In this document: piece after piece, positions 54,798 through 63,652 of the stretch
How positions within the stretch are numbered: the stretch's first letter is position 1
Layout of the letters: each line of letters begins with the position of its first letter
DNA from: Hyphomicrobiales bacterium
Lineage (GTDB): Bacteria; Pseudomonadota; Alphaproteobacteria; Rhizobiales; Methyloligellaceae
Direction of reading: 5' to 3'
Length of the DNA stretch: 64,000 nt
Assembly: GCA_028280515.1 (NCBI GenBank)
Contig: JANQLP010000120.1
Location: forward strand, 37,406-101,405
Position numbers and translations under genes: made by a program
The notes under the pieces: model-generated
Seen by the model: only the letters and a program-made list of their open reading frames with translations
Databases searched by the model: none
Told to the model about the DNA's origin: nothing

Positions 54798-56756
54798 TCA
54801 GGATGTCGTCAGCTGAGGAAATGCATCCAGCGACGCAGGATTTGCGATCGAGCCGCGGTTCTTTACCGGATGGCCATGCACCACGTCGCGGACCGCGAGT
54901 TCCGACTTCTTTCCGTTGACCGTATAGGGAATGTCGTCCACCTGAATGATCTTCGCCGGCACGTGGCGCGGGGTGGCAAACTCGCGGATGGCGTCACGTA
55001 TCGTCTGCTCGAGTTCGGCGCTCAGCGTTGTGCCCGGCGAGAGCTTCACGAACAACACGACTTCCTCGTCCGCGTCGGCGCGATGTCCGACGACAATGGA
55101 GTCGGCCACCACATCGAGGCCTTCAATCGGCGTGTAGATATCGGACGTGCCGATCCGGATGCCGCCGGGATTGAGCGTGGCGTCGGAACGCCCGTGAATA
55201 ATGAAGCCGCCATGTTCGGTGACTTCGGCGAAGTCCCCATGGCACCAGGTATTGGGATATCGCGAAAAATACGTCCCGTGATAGCGTTCATCGCCGGGGT
55301 CATTCCAGAATTTCAGCGGGCGTGACGGAAACGGCGCGGTACAGACGAGTTCCCCCAGCTTGCCGACAACCGCGTTCCCGTCCTCATCGTAAACTTCCGT
55401 CTTCATGCCGAGCGTAGGCACCGAAAGCTCGCCGCACCGGACCGGACCGAGCGGGTTGCCGTTGGCGAGCGTGGACATGATCTCGGTGCCGCCGGAGATC
55501 GACGACAGGCGGACGTCGCTTTTGATGTGATCGTACACGTAGCGGAAGCCGGCCGGCGACAAGGGCGAGCCCGTAGACAGAACTGTCCGAAGGCTGTCGA
55601 GGCGGTGCGTTTCCTTCGGCGACACCCCCTCCCTCATGAGGATGTCCAGATATTTCGGCGATGTTCCGAAGTGCGCGATGCGCTCCTCATCGACCATATC
55701 GAAGAGCACGGACTTGTGTGGCTGAAACGGCGAACCGTCGAACATGACCGCCACACCGCCTACGCCGAGCGAACTCACCAACGTGTGCCACATGTTCCAT
55801 CCGGTGGTCGTGAAATAGAAAAACGGTTCGCCGGGCTTCACGTCGAAATGGAGGATGTGCTCCTTGAGCAACTTGAGCAGTGCGCGACCGGCGCCGTGAA
55901 CGATGCATTTGGGTTTGCCGGTGGTACCCGAGGTGTACAGCACGAACGCCGGATGATCGAAAGGCAGCTGTTCATATGTCACGTCGCGCGCCTGGTACCG
56001 CGAGACGGCATCGGCGTAGCGCAACGTTGCCACGGACGATGCTGGGAGCGTTTCGGGACCGGACGAATGGTCCAGATAATCGACGATGATCACGTGTTCG
56101 AGGGTCGGAATGCCGGCGACGATCTGTTCTGTCGACGCCGCGAGATCGAACCGTTTGCCGCCGTAGAAATAGCCGTCCGCGCCGATCAGTACTTTCGGCT
56201 CGATCTGACCGATCCGGTCCAAGGTCCCCTGCACGCCGAAATCCGGTGAACAGGACGACCAGACAGCGCCGAGAGAGACCGACGCGAGCATGAACACCAG
56301 AGCTTCCGGAATGTTCGGGATGTACGCGACCACGCGATCACCCGGTTGCACGCCAAGATCGGCAAGCAGTTGCTGCGCGCGCGACACGGATGCACGCAGC
56401 GCGTTCCAGCCGGTCTTGTGTCTCAGCCCGTCTTCGCGCCAGAGAACACATGCCGCCTCCTCGCCGCGCCCCCGCAGAATGTTCTCGGCGAGGTTGAGGC
56501 GCGCCTGCGGGAAAAACCGCGCATTCACCATATCGTCGGCAGCTTCGACGATGATCTCCCCACGGCTTTCCGCAATAACGTCGGCGAAATCCCAAAGGTC
56601 GATCCAGAACTCATCCACGTGATCGACCGACCATGTCCACAGATCGAAATAGCCATCGAATGCGCGATCACGCCGGCCTTCCACCTGCTTGAGAAACCTC
56701 CAAAGGTTCGATGACTGCGTCTCGACGTCGCTCGGCGTCCATAGGACTTGTGTCAA
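54798..56756 (-). CDS. aacS: Acetoacetyl-CoA synthetase
   Basis: A 652-residue adenylate-forming enzyme that turns acetoacetate, ATP and CoA into acetoacetyl-CoA. The N-terminal segment MTQVLWTPSDVETQSSNLWR with FWIDLWDF, the AMP-binding LYTSGTTGKPKCIVHGAG and the C-terminal VNGKKSELAVR catalytic Lys loop are typical of AacS, and the length fits. The start is TTG at 56756 with GGAGG eight bases before. Acetoacetate is an end product of homogentisate-type aromatic breakdown and of ketone or leucine use, so the enzyme may complete the pathway fed by the TRAP and Rieske genes or link to PHA turnover. Confidence 0.93.
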   Translation of the reverse strand: MTQVLWTPSDVETQSSNLWRFLKQVEGRRDRAFDGYFDLWTWSVDHVDEFWIDLWDFADVIAESRGEIIVEAADDMVNARFFPQARLNLAENILRGRGEEAACVLWREDGLRHKTGWNALRASVSRAQQLLADLGVQPGDRVVAYIPNIPEALVFMLASVSLGAVWSSCSPDFGVQGTLDRIGQIEPKVLIGADGYFYGGKRFDLAASTEQIVAGIPTLEHVIIVDYLDHSSGPETLPASSVATLRYADAVSRYQARDVTYEQLPFDHPAFVLYTSGTTGKPKCIVHGAGRALLKLLKEHILHFDVKPGEPFFYFTTTGWNMWHTLVSSLGVGGVAVMFDGSPFQPHKSVLFDMVDEERIAHFGTSPKYLDILMREGVSPKETHRLDSLRTVLSTGSPLSPAGFRYVYDHIKSDVRLSSISGGTEIMSTLANGNPLGPVRCGELSVPTLGMKTEVYDEDGNAVVGKLGELVCTAPFPSRPLKFWNDPGDERYHGTYFSRYPNTWCHGDFAEVTEHGGFIIHGRSDATLNPGGIRIGTSDIYTPIEGLDVVADSIVVGHRADADEEVVLFVKLSPGTTLSAELEQTIRDAIREFATPRHVPAKIIQVDDIPYTVNGKKSELAVRDVVHGHPVKNRGSIANPASLDAFPQLTTS

Positions 56757-56996
56757 CGATATGCCTCCGCCGGCTCGGGAAGTCAGAGTGCTGGGTCAGC
56801 GTTGTCGGAGCCTGACCGTTCGGATGTGGATCAATAGGTCATGAGGCGACCATCCGCAAACGAGCAATTCTTATGGGTTCTGATTAGAAATTCTGGAGCC
56901 TCGACTCGACCGAACCGGAGCAAAAGCCAGCATCGCAAGCAGAATAGGCAAAGAGAATATCGAACGTGGGACTGTAAACCGGAGGCCGCACACAGA

Positions 56997-57692
56997 TTAT
57001 CGATCTTCCGCGCGCGTCCCATCGGCCTTGCTGAACGCCGGCGAGAGCGCCCTGAGGGCCGCGCAGGCTGCCCCGTATCCGTTGTCGATATTGACGGCCA
57101 GCAATCCGGGCGCACAACTCGCCAAAGCGGTGTTGAGTGCCGTCCGCCCCTTGTCGCTGACGCCATAGCCGACGGAAGTCGGAACGGCGATCACAAGGCC
57201 CGGGACCAATCCGCAGACAACGCTCGGCAGCGCTCCATCCATGCCCGCCACCACGATCACCACCGCCTTGTCGGAGATATCGTCGAGCCGATCGAGAAGC
57301 CGCCAGAGGCCCGCCACGCCGACATCGCCGATTTCAAGAACCTTGTGGCCGAAATAGTTCAACGTCCGGACGGCCTCACGACCGACCGGCGTATCCGATG
57401 TTCCCGCAGTCACCACGGCGATGCTTGCCGGTCCGGCCATGGTGGGATACGGCGCTCCGTAAATGCCGGTTCTCGAGACGGCGTCATAGTCCATGGCGGA
57501 CCGGTGGTTTTCCGCAAGGGCATCGCGGGCGCGCTCGGACAGACGCGTCAGGAGCAACGAGATGCTCTTCTGCTCGGCGTCATCAAGAATGCGCGCAATC
57601 TGTTCGTCGCTCTTGCCGTCGCATAGGATCGCCTCGTCAAATCCGATCCGCTCGCGGCGCTGATAGTCCAGATTTATGTCGTTGCCTTTCAA
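56997..57692 (-). CDS. larB: Nickel-pincer cofactor biosynthesis protein LarB
   Basis: A 231-residue protein related to AIR carboxylase (PurE). SIAVVTAGTSDTPVGREAV and VVAGMDGALPSVVCGLV are LarB signatures. LarB carboxylates nicotinic acid adenine dinucleotide at C5 and hydrolyses the phosphoanhydride, giving P2CMN, the first step of the NPN cofactor. Its ATG overlaps the larE stop by four bases (ATGA). It is the last gene of larA-larC-larE-larB. Confidence 0.93.
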   Translation of the reverse strand: MKGNDINLDYQRRERIGFDEAILCDGKSDEQIARILDDAEQKSISLLLTRLSERARDALAENHRSAMDYDAVSRTGIYGAPYPTMAGPASIAVVTAGTSDTPVGREAVRTLNYFGHKVLEIGDVGVAGLWRLLDRLDDISDKAVVIVVAGMDGALPSVVCGLVPGLVIAVPTSVGYGVSDKGRTALNTALASCAPGLLAVNIDNGYGAACAALRALSPAFSKADGTRAEDR

Positions 57693-58498
57693 ATCTTTTC
57701 CCCAATGAAAGCGCTGCCCGTCCGATAGGACTCAAAACTGACCCGTTTGGCGCCCGCCCCGTCATTGAACAGTCCGGTGATCTCCGTACTCAGTTCAGCA
57801 ATTTCCGGCTCCGTCAGTCGTTGCAGACTGTCCGCATCGAGTTCGATCACGATGCCCGCGGACCGGACCCTGCATCTCACGGTCTTCACGACCAACCGTT
57901 CGGAAAGCAGCTTCTCGACGGCGTGGACACACCTCAACGTGTCGGCGTCGATCCCGATGCCCGTTTCGATGCGGCTGGACAAGCACGGGGCCGCGGGCAG
58001 TTCCGACACATCCGCGAGACCGAGGTGCCGTGCCAGGGCCCGGACCGTAGATTTGTCGATGCCGCATTCGACGTAAGGGTGTCGTACATCCCGGTCGCCC
58101 GCGGCATGCAGGCCCGGGCGGTAGTCACTCAGATCGTCCGTATTGGTGCCGGACACGATCCGCGCCGCCGTTCGCGCCGCAATGGCGGAATACAGGCTCG
58201 TCTTGCAGTGAAAACAGCGATTGACCGGGTTGGCGAGATACTGATCGTTTCGAAACTCACCGGCGTCGAACACATGCAACAGCCATCCCTCGCGCTCACC
58301 CGTTTGCCTGACCCGCTGTGTCGCCTCCGGCGGCACCGCCGCGGAGACCGCATGGTACATCTGCACATCGTGTCCCCGGGACCTGTGTGCGATAACGGCA
58401 AGCGTCATGCTGTCGACGCCGCCGCTTACGGCAACCGCGAGCGACGGCTCGGAGGCAAGGCATCCTTTCAGCGCCTCGGCATATTCACTGGTCTTCAT
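57689..58498 (-). CDS. larE: Nickel-pincer cofactor sulfur-insertion enzyme LarE
   Basis: A 269-residue ATP pyrophosphatase-type sulfurtransferase. ATG 58498 follows GAGGTGG and overlaps the larC end by 14 bases. The PP-loop is SGGVDSM (about 25-31). Cys172 in PAAPCLSSR corresponds to the sacrificial Cys176 of Lactobacillus LarE; NRCFHCKTSLY adds Cys95 and Cys98, so three cysteines are available, the arrangement described for [4Fe-4S]-type LarE that recycles sulfur from a cluster. LarE converts both carboxylates of P2CMN into thiocarboxylates. The cluster type is inferred from the Cys pattern only. Confidence 0.93.
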   Translation of the reverse strand: MKTSEYAEALKGCLASEPSLAVAVSGGVDSMTLAVIAHRSRGHDVQMYHAVSAAVPPEATQRVRQTGEREGWLLHVFDAGEFRNDQYLANPVNRCFHCKTSLYSAIAARTAARIVSGTNTDDLSDYRPGLHAAGDRDVRHPYVECGIDKSTVRALARHLGLADVSELPAAPCLSSRIETGIGIDADTLRCVHAVEKLLSERLVVKTVRCRVRSAGIVIELDADSLQRLTEPEIAELSTEITGLFNDGAGAKRVSFESYRTGSAFIGEKI

Positions 58499-59726
58499 CA
58501 CCACCTCGTCGAACGGCACGGCCCTCGGCGGCGCGCCTGAGTGCGTCCCGGTCCGATCGTCCCGAGACCGCGCGGTCAATGTCGTCCATCTCCGCTTTTG
58601 CGGTCCAGGTGCCGTCCGGCCGTTTGGCCCGTTTGACCCGAAGTTCATGGCTGTCGACGCTTGCCTCAACGCTGTCCCGTTCCAGGGTTGTGCGCGTCAC
58701 GATCTGGCGACGCACTCCGAGCGTGGACGTCTCCAGAAAGCACAACTTGCTCACGTCTTCCAGGTCATCGGGATGGGCCAGGACCTGAACGTGGACGAGC
58801 ATGCGGCCCTTCTTTCCAAAGCCCGGCGTCTGGGTGACCTGCAACACGCCGGCGTGCGCGCGAAGGCGCTCGAGGCCGGCCGCGAGATCTTCACCTGTCT
58901 GATCGTCGATCTCGAACGCGAGCACCGCAACTTCGTCAGACATTCCGACGCTGGCGCCCAACTCTTCGAAAGCGAAAACGCGCAGCACATTGCTCGAATT
59001 CTCGAAGACGCGCGTTCCGAAGCCGATGCCGGACGACGCCAGTCGCCGGGGCCGTGATCCGATCTCCGGCTTGCATTGAAGATGCCTGATGATTGCCGCA
59101 CCGGTCGGCGTGACACGCTCTCCGGCGATCCCGTCGTCGAAGACCGGGAAACCCTCCAGCAGTAGCACGACCGCCGGAGCGGGAAGCGGAAGCTGACCGT
59201 GAGCGCTCTCGACGCGGCCCGACCCCAGGGGGAGCGGTCCGATCGACCATCCGGACGCACTCACGGCATCGATCAGAAACGCGGCCGACACAATATCGGC
59301 AATCGAATCCCAGTTGCCGACCTCGTGGAACGTCACGTCCTCGACATTGCTGCCATGTACCTTGGCCTCGGCCTCCGCAAGCAGCTGGAAAATCGCGATC
59401 GCGCGGTCCTTGACCGGCTGCGCGAGATCCGATGCGATCAGGTCCGAGCGAATGTGCCGGAACGCGTGATGCGCATGCGATGAATGGCCGTGCCCCTTGT
59501 TGCGCGCGCGGTCCGCTTCGCCCTCCTGGCGTTTCTCGACGCTGAAACGCGTGCCGGTCAACGTATGGTCGTGGTGCGGCTGCACCAGACACCTGATCCC
59601 GGCCAGCGGAGCGAATTGCGCCAGGACATCTGTCAGCGGCGCGGCCAGATGCGGAAAGGCGTCGAGCATCGCTGCCGCGAACATATCGCCCGCGACACCT
59701 CCAACGGGATCAAGATGCAGGAACAT
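58485..59726 (-). CDS. larC: Nickel-pincer cofactor cyclometallase LarC
   Basis: A 413-residue protein that inserts nickel into the thiolated pincer nucleotide in a CTP-dependent reaction. ATG 59726 gives MFLHLDPVGGVAGDMFAAAML, the family opening; VTFHEVGNWDSIADIVSAA and RVTPTGAAIIRHL follow, and a His-rich stretch (HGHSSHAHH, about 80-95) could bind nickel. In Lactobacillus plantarum larC is split into two frames joined by frameshifting; here it is a single uninterrupted frame. It overlaps larE by 14 bases. Confidence 0.93.
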   Translation of the reverse strand: MFLHLDPVGGVAGDMFAAAMLDAFPHLAAPLTDVLAQFAPLAGIRCLVQPHHDHTLTGTRFSVEKRQEGEADRARNKGHGHSSHAHHAFRHIRSDLIASDLAQPVKDRAIAIFQLLAEAEAKVHGSNVEDVTFHEVGNWDSIADIVSAAFLIDAVSASGWSIGPLPLGSGRVESAHGQLPLPAPAVVLLLEGFPVFDDGIAGERVTPTGAAIIRHLQCKPEIGSRPRRLASSGIGFGTRVFENSSNVLRVFAFEELGASVGMSDEVAVLAFEIDDQTGEDLAAGLERLRAHAGVLQVTQTPGFGKKGRMLVHVQVLAHPDDLEDVSKLCFLETSTLGVRRQIVTRTTLERDSVEASVDSHELRVKRAKRPDGTWTAKAEMDDIDRAVSGRSDRDALRRAAEGRAVRRGGDEDQ

Positions 59727-59812
59727 CTCTGCACTCCTGCCGCGCGGCATGACCGGTCCGCAGCGCAGCGCCGTATATGTCGCAGCCTGTCATGCGATAG
59801 CTCCAGCCGGGC

Positions 59813-61210
59813 TCACTCATCCACACAAAACTTGATCTTCGGTTTGGTATGGAACGTAGGCGCGACCACGGTGACCGGATCTTTGCCAACGGTCTTCAAG
59901 GCCATCTTCCAGGCCGCTTCGAAATCGCGGGCGACCTGCAATCCCAGCGTCCTGAACGGCTCCGGGTTCGGCACACCGGCCATAATGACGGACGACGCCC
60001 GCTGCAAGGTGCTTTCGAGCTCGTAAATGATCCAGAAACCGTGGAGCGGCGGGTAGGCAAACCCGTGGGTGTATTTGTGCCGGTAATCGGCGCGATTGTT
60101 GAATTCGTCTTCGTGGTCGACCATGTCCCGCACCGAGAAGTAACGGCCGTACAAATCGATCACATCCTGATAAGAGGGATGCGTCTCGGTGTTGACGACG
60201 CCACGTGAGCACGTCATGGCGATCACCACACCACCCTCACGCAGGACGGGCGCCTTCGGAGAGAAACGCGGCGGAACGCAGGCACCGACTGCCGCAATCA
60301 ACGTGTCGTCGGCATTGCCGTAGGAATAGCTCTCCGGAATGCCGACGATCATCACATCGGCCTGCGGAACCGGCTTGTTGAAGATTTTGTCCGCGAACTC
60401 CCAGGCGGGCGGTTTGACGCCCTTCGCGCTTCCCGCGTAGACGCCGGCCAGTTTGCCGCCAATACCGGTGACCGCATTGATGTAGAAGACCTCACGACCG
60501 AGTGCCGCGTCCAGATATTCAGTCATCTCGACCTTGACGCTGCGCTTCGCCCGGTCCGTGACCGAAGACTTTTTCTTGTTTGAAGACGGTATGGCATGAA
60601 AGCTGTGATGCGAGGCGATGCTCTTTGTTGATGCGAGACCGATGGCAACACCGGTTCCCGTGTACGCCTTGAACGGCTGCGGGAACACGTTGCCCTGATA
60701 GATCATCAGGTCGGCTTCAACGAAGCGCCGGTTCATCTCGACGACCCGGCCGCCATCGGTGACCCCGAAATATGTGAGCTCACTCTGGTCCGTGCAATCA
60801 TGATTGATGATCTGGCCGAGCGGTCCGAACCGCGCATAGATCTCCGGACCCAGATGTGCCGCCAGTTCCGCCGGCGTGTTCTTCCGGTGGTTCGACGAGG
60901 CGTTGATGAAGAGGATGTCGCGCTCGTTGATCCCGCAGGCGAACAGTTCTTCAACCACAATCGGCAGAATGGTCTGCGGCGGCAACGCGGGGCGCGTGAT
61001 GTCGTCGAACCCGATCGCGACCGTCATGCCGGGTTTCGCACGCTCGCGAAGCGGTGCGCTGTCATAGGGCTCCGCGAGCGCCTGACGAACCGCGGCTTCC
61101 GGGTCCTTCAGCAGTGGCGGGTCTTCGAACTCGACGACAACGGAATCCGCCGGTACGTCGATATCGATAGTGCCGGAGCCGAAATCGACGGCCACGGTTC
61201 TGGTGCTCAT
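59813..61210 (-). CDS. larA: LarA-family nickel-dependent racemase/epimerase homologue
   Basis: A 465-residue lactate-racemase-domain protein; ATG 61210 follows GGGAGG. Arg73 (DDITRP) and His108 (SNHRKNT) match substrate/catalytic residues of L. plantarum LarA, and a His cluster ASHHSFH (201-205) may supply the nickel-coordinating His. By hand alignment, however, the segment QGNVFPQPFKAYTGTG (172-187) replaces the usual EPHxxAGFSGGRK, so the second catalytic His and the Lys that binds the pincer cofactor are not seen at their usual positions. The family racemises or epimerises 2-hydroxy acids; this homologue probably belongs to a group with a different substrate. The complete larCEB set downstream supports it being active. 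Confidence 0.88.
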   Translation of the reverse strand: MSTRTVAVDFGSGTIDIDVPADSVVVEFEDPPLLKDPEAAVRQALAEPYDSAPLRERAKPGMTVAIGFDDITRPALPPQTILPIVVEELFACGINERDILFINASSNHRKNTPAELAAHLGPEIYARFGPLGQIINHDCTDQSELTYFGVTDGGRVVEMNRRFVEADLMIYQGNVFPQPFKAYTGTGVAIGLASTKSIASHHSFHAIPSSNKKKSSVTDRAKRSVKVEMTEYLDAALGREVFYINAVTGIGGKLAGVYAGSAKGVKPPAWEFADKIFNKPVPQADVMIVGIPESYSYGNADDTLIAAVGACVPPRFSPKAPVLREGGVVIAMTCSRGVVNTETHPSYQDVIDLYGRYFSVRDMVDHEDEFNNRADYRHKYTHGFAYPPLHGFWIIYELESTLQRASSVIMAGVPNPEPFRTLGLQVARDFEAAWKMALKTVGKDPVTVVAPTFHTKPKIKFCVDE

Positions 61211-61698
61211 ATGTCTGCCTCCCGGTAGCGCGCATCGGCAAAGCAACGCGTCGGTCTTTTTATGGAAACGTGGCCGCGGAGACGAGGTTTTGCGGCTACT
61301 CTCCTTTTGACACCTCGCCCGGCGACAGTGATTTCTGACAAGGTGTGCCTGGCTCTCAGAGCGGCGTGATGCACTGGATCTCCGTCAGGGCCATTGCTCG
61401 ACCGTCAGTGCAACACGCTGTTCTGACTTGAGTATCGATTGCCGCCGCACATCGACACAAACAATTTTTTTGGAACATTTGGCTTCAGACGGACCGATGG
61501 GTGTCGATATGGCGTCTGATATGCGCCTCGTTTCGACCCGCGCAACTTGCGCTTGTCCGACCAGGACGCGTTGGGCCTGCACACAATCATCTATCGTGGG
61601 AACAATCCATACGGCGATCAAGGTCTACGCCTTGAGCATCTGCGAATGGTGCGGCGTGGAGTACGCCAGGCGCCGGAGGTCAATGAGGCGCTTTCGCG
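61211..61698. other. Intergenic region upstream of larA, containing a possible gene relic
   Basis: About 490 bases with no intact gene. It should contain the larA promoter, but no operator is obvious. Part of it (about 61535-61735) reads as coding-like protein on the plus strand; see the separate entry. Confidence 0.4.
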
Positions 61699-61735
61699 TC
61701 ATGTCCGGGCATCGGCGTTGTCGACCGGAACCTCG
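61535..61735 (+). pseudogene. Possible C-terminal relic of a decayed gene
   Basis: From just after an in-frame TGA, the plus strand reads YAPRFDPRNLRLSDQDALG, then HTIIYRGNNPYGDQG and LRLEHLRMVRRGV, with protein-like composition and mostly G/C third positions at first. There is no start codon with a ribosome-binding site, and the frame runs into the 3' end of the convergent Lrp gene. It looks like the tail of a degraded gene; I do not recognise the family, and chance open frame is possible. Confidence 0.3.
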
Positions 61736-62172
61736 GTCGTGAATTTCACGGTATTCATGATCACGTTTGTCTCGAAACGCTGAATGTTCCGGTTGCCGAA
61801 GAAGTGCGCACGGGTGAATTCCTCATAGTCCTGCATGTCGCGCGCGATCACGATCATGATGAAATCCATAGTGCCCGTGACGTAATAGCATTGCATGACC
61901 TGAGGAATGGCCGAAATGCGCTGCTTGAACTCATCAAGCAGATCCTCGTGATCCTTCTCCAGCGTCACCTGCACTATCAATGAGAGCGAGTAACCGGCCG
62001 CGGCAGGCGTCACCAAGGCGATGTCGCGTTGGATCGTCCCGTTGTCCCGCAGTTGCTTCAGCCGGCGGTGACACGCTGCCGGCGAAAGTCCGACCGATCT
62101 CCCCAGCTTCTCGTTGGTTTGCCGGTTATCTTTCTGGACAAGAGCGAGAAGTTTGCGGTCAAAGTGATCCAT
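61699..62172 (-). CDS. Lrp/AsnC-family regulator
   Basis: A 157-residue regulator: helix-turn-helix (HFDRKLLALVQKDNRQT, SVGLSPAACHRRLKQL) at residues 1-60 and a RAM/AsnC ligand domain (about 70-145). ATG 62172 follows GAGG; an in-frame TTG upstream is less likely. It is divergent from the diaminopropionate ammonia-lyase gene across an AT-rich region and lies upstream of larA, so it probably controls the lyase in response to an amino acid such as 2,3-diaminopropionate. Confidence 0.92.
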   Translation of the reverse strand: MDHFDRKLLALVQKDNRQTNEKLGRSVGLSPAACHRRLKQLRDNGTIQRDIALVTPAAAGYSLSLIVQVTLEKDHEDLLDEFKQRISAIPQVMQCYYVTGTMDFIMIVIARDMQDYEEFTRAHFFGNRNIQRFETNVIMNTVKFTTEVPVDNADART

Positions 62173-62371
62173 GGGTGATGCCTCATATCGATTTGGCGAA
62201 TCTTTGGTCAAAATTTGATCATTTAAGCCTCATAGATACGTAAAAATTATCGGATTGCACAAAAAATGATCGAGAATATTTCAATTGGATGAAGCTATAA
62301 TCCTTCCACGTTCAACCAGTGCGCGAACCCCGTGCACGTCCTTCAGACCACCGGACCTGCGCGTAGCTTGT
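62173..62371. promoter_or_regulatory. AT-rich divergent promoter region of the Lrp and ammonia-lyase genes
   Basis: Much more AT-rich than its surroundings, with TTTGATCATTT (62214-62224) and AAAAATGATC (62261 region) as imperfect dyads. Lrp/AsnC proteins favour such bent, AT-rich sites next to their own gene. Confidence 0.45.
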
Positions 62372-63592
62372 ATGTTGAAGACTGGCGACCTAGCCCTTAA
62401 CCTAGCGGCAGCACGACCCTGGAAGGACGATGCAACGCCATTGGATGTTTTGAGTCACGAGGGTACGGAGTCTGCCCGCCGGGCGGTGAGTTTATGGCCG
62501 GGTTACGCGCCGACACCGCTTTTGGCGCTTCATGACATTGCGCGCGAGATCGGTGTCGAGGGGGTCTTCTACAAAGATGAATCGGCCCGTTTTGACCTCA
62601 TGAATTTCAAAGGCCTCGGCGGCCCCTATGCGGTCGCGCGCCATCTTATGTCCATCATCGAGCGGAAGACCGGCCAAGCGGTCGAGGCAGAGGATGTTCT
62701 TTCCGGCCGTTATGCGGAGCATGTCCGTGATGAGACCGTGTGCTGCGCGACAGACGGCAATCATGGTTGCTCGGTCGCCTGGGCCGCCCAGATGTTCGGA
62801 TGCCGGTCCGCCATTTTCATTCACGCGACTGTCAGTCAGGGGCGCGAGCGAACGATCAAGTCGTTCGGCGCGGAGGTTCGGCGCACTGCCGGAAACTATG
62901 ATGACAGCGTTCGCGAGGTGGCACGTACGGCCGAAAAAGAAGGCTGGACCGTAATATCCGACACCTCCTACCCCGGCTACACGACGATCCCGGCTGACGT
63001 TATGCACGGCTACACCGTGATGGCCGACGAGGCATTCGATCAGATGCCCGACGCGCGTCCGCCGACACATCTTTTTCTCCAGACAGGTGTCGGGGCGATG
63101 GCGGCTTCGGTTTGCGTGCAGGCCTTGGAGCGCTTTGGCGATGAGAGGCCCGTCACGGTGCTGGCGGACCCAAGTCGCGCTGCCTGCTGGTTCAGGAGCA
63201 TCGAAGCGGGGAGGCCCGTCGAGATTACCGGCGATATCGATACGATGATGGCGGGACTGGCGTGCGGCAAGGTTTCGTTGTTGGCCTGGGATGTCCTGAA
63301 ATATGGCGCAGATGCCGTCGTTGCGGTTGACGATGCCGATGCGGAGAATTGCATGCGCCGGCTCGCGGCGGGCGGCGCAGACACGCCGCTGATTGTCGCC
63401 GGCGAAAGCGCGGTTGCCGGCCTTGCCGCACTGCTTGCGGTCTCCCGTGACAAAGGCACCCGTGAAAAACTCGCTCTCAACGCCGATAGCCGCGTGCTGG
63501 TCTTCGGTACGGAGGGCGCAACCGATGCCGCGCTTTATGAGCGCATTGTGGGTTCGTCGCCTGCGGCCGTTCTCGCTGGAGCGGCGAGTTAG
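62372..63592 (+). CDS. dpaL: Diaminopropionate ammonia-lyase (DAL/YgeX type)
   Basis: PLP enzyme of 406 residues that converts D- or L-2,3-diaminopropionate to pyruvate and two ammonia. KDESARFDLMNFKGLGG holds the PLP Lys and matches the YgeX motif; DGNHGCSVAWAAQ and the TGVGAMAAS phosphate loop are also present. ATG 62372 gives the family length (E. coli YgeX 398); an in-frame TTG at 62285 would add 29 residues of unrelated sequence. The Lrp-type regulator is divergent and a TRAP binding protein follows after 60 bases, suggesting uptake and catabolism of an amino acid or derivative. Confidence 0.9.
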   Translation: MLKTGDLALNLAAARPWKDDATPLDVLSHEGTESARRAVSLWPGYAPTPLLALHDIAREIGVEGVFYKDESARFDLMNFKGLGGPYAVARHLMSIIERKTGQAVEAEDVLSGRYAEHVRDETVCCATDGNHGCSVAWAAQMFGCRSAIFIHATVSQGRERTIKSFGAEVRRTAGNYDDSVREVARTAEKEGWTVISDTSYPGYTTIPADVMHGYTVMADEAFDQMPDARPPTHLFLQTGVGAMAASVCVQALERFGDERPVTVLADPSRAACWFRSIEAGRPVEITGDIDTMMAGLACGKVSLLAWDVLKYGADAVVAVDDADAENCMRRLAAGGADTPLIVAGESAVAGLAALLAVSRDKGTREKLALNADSRVLVFGTEGATDAALYERIVGSSPAAVLAGAAS

Positions 63593-63652
63593 AGAGGCCG
63601 ATCGAGAGACCCGAATGACAGAGCCAGATTAAAGGAAGAGGAGACGAAAAAC

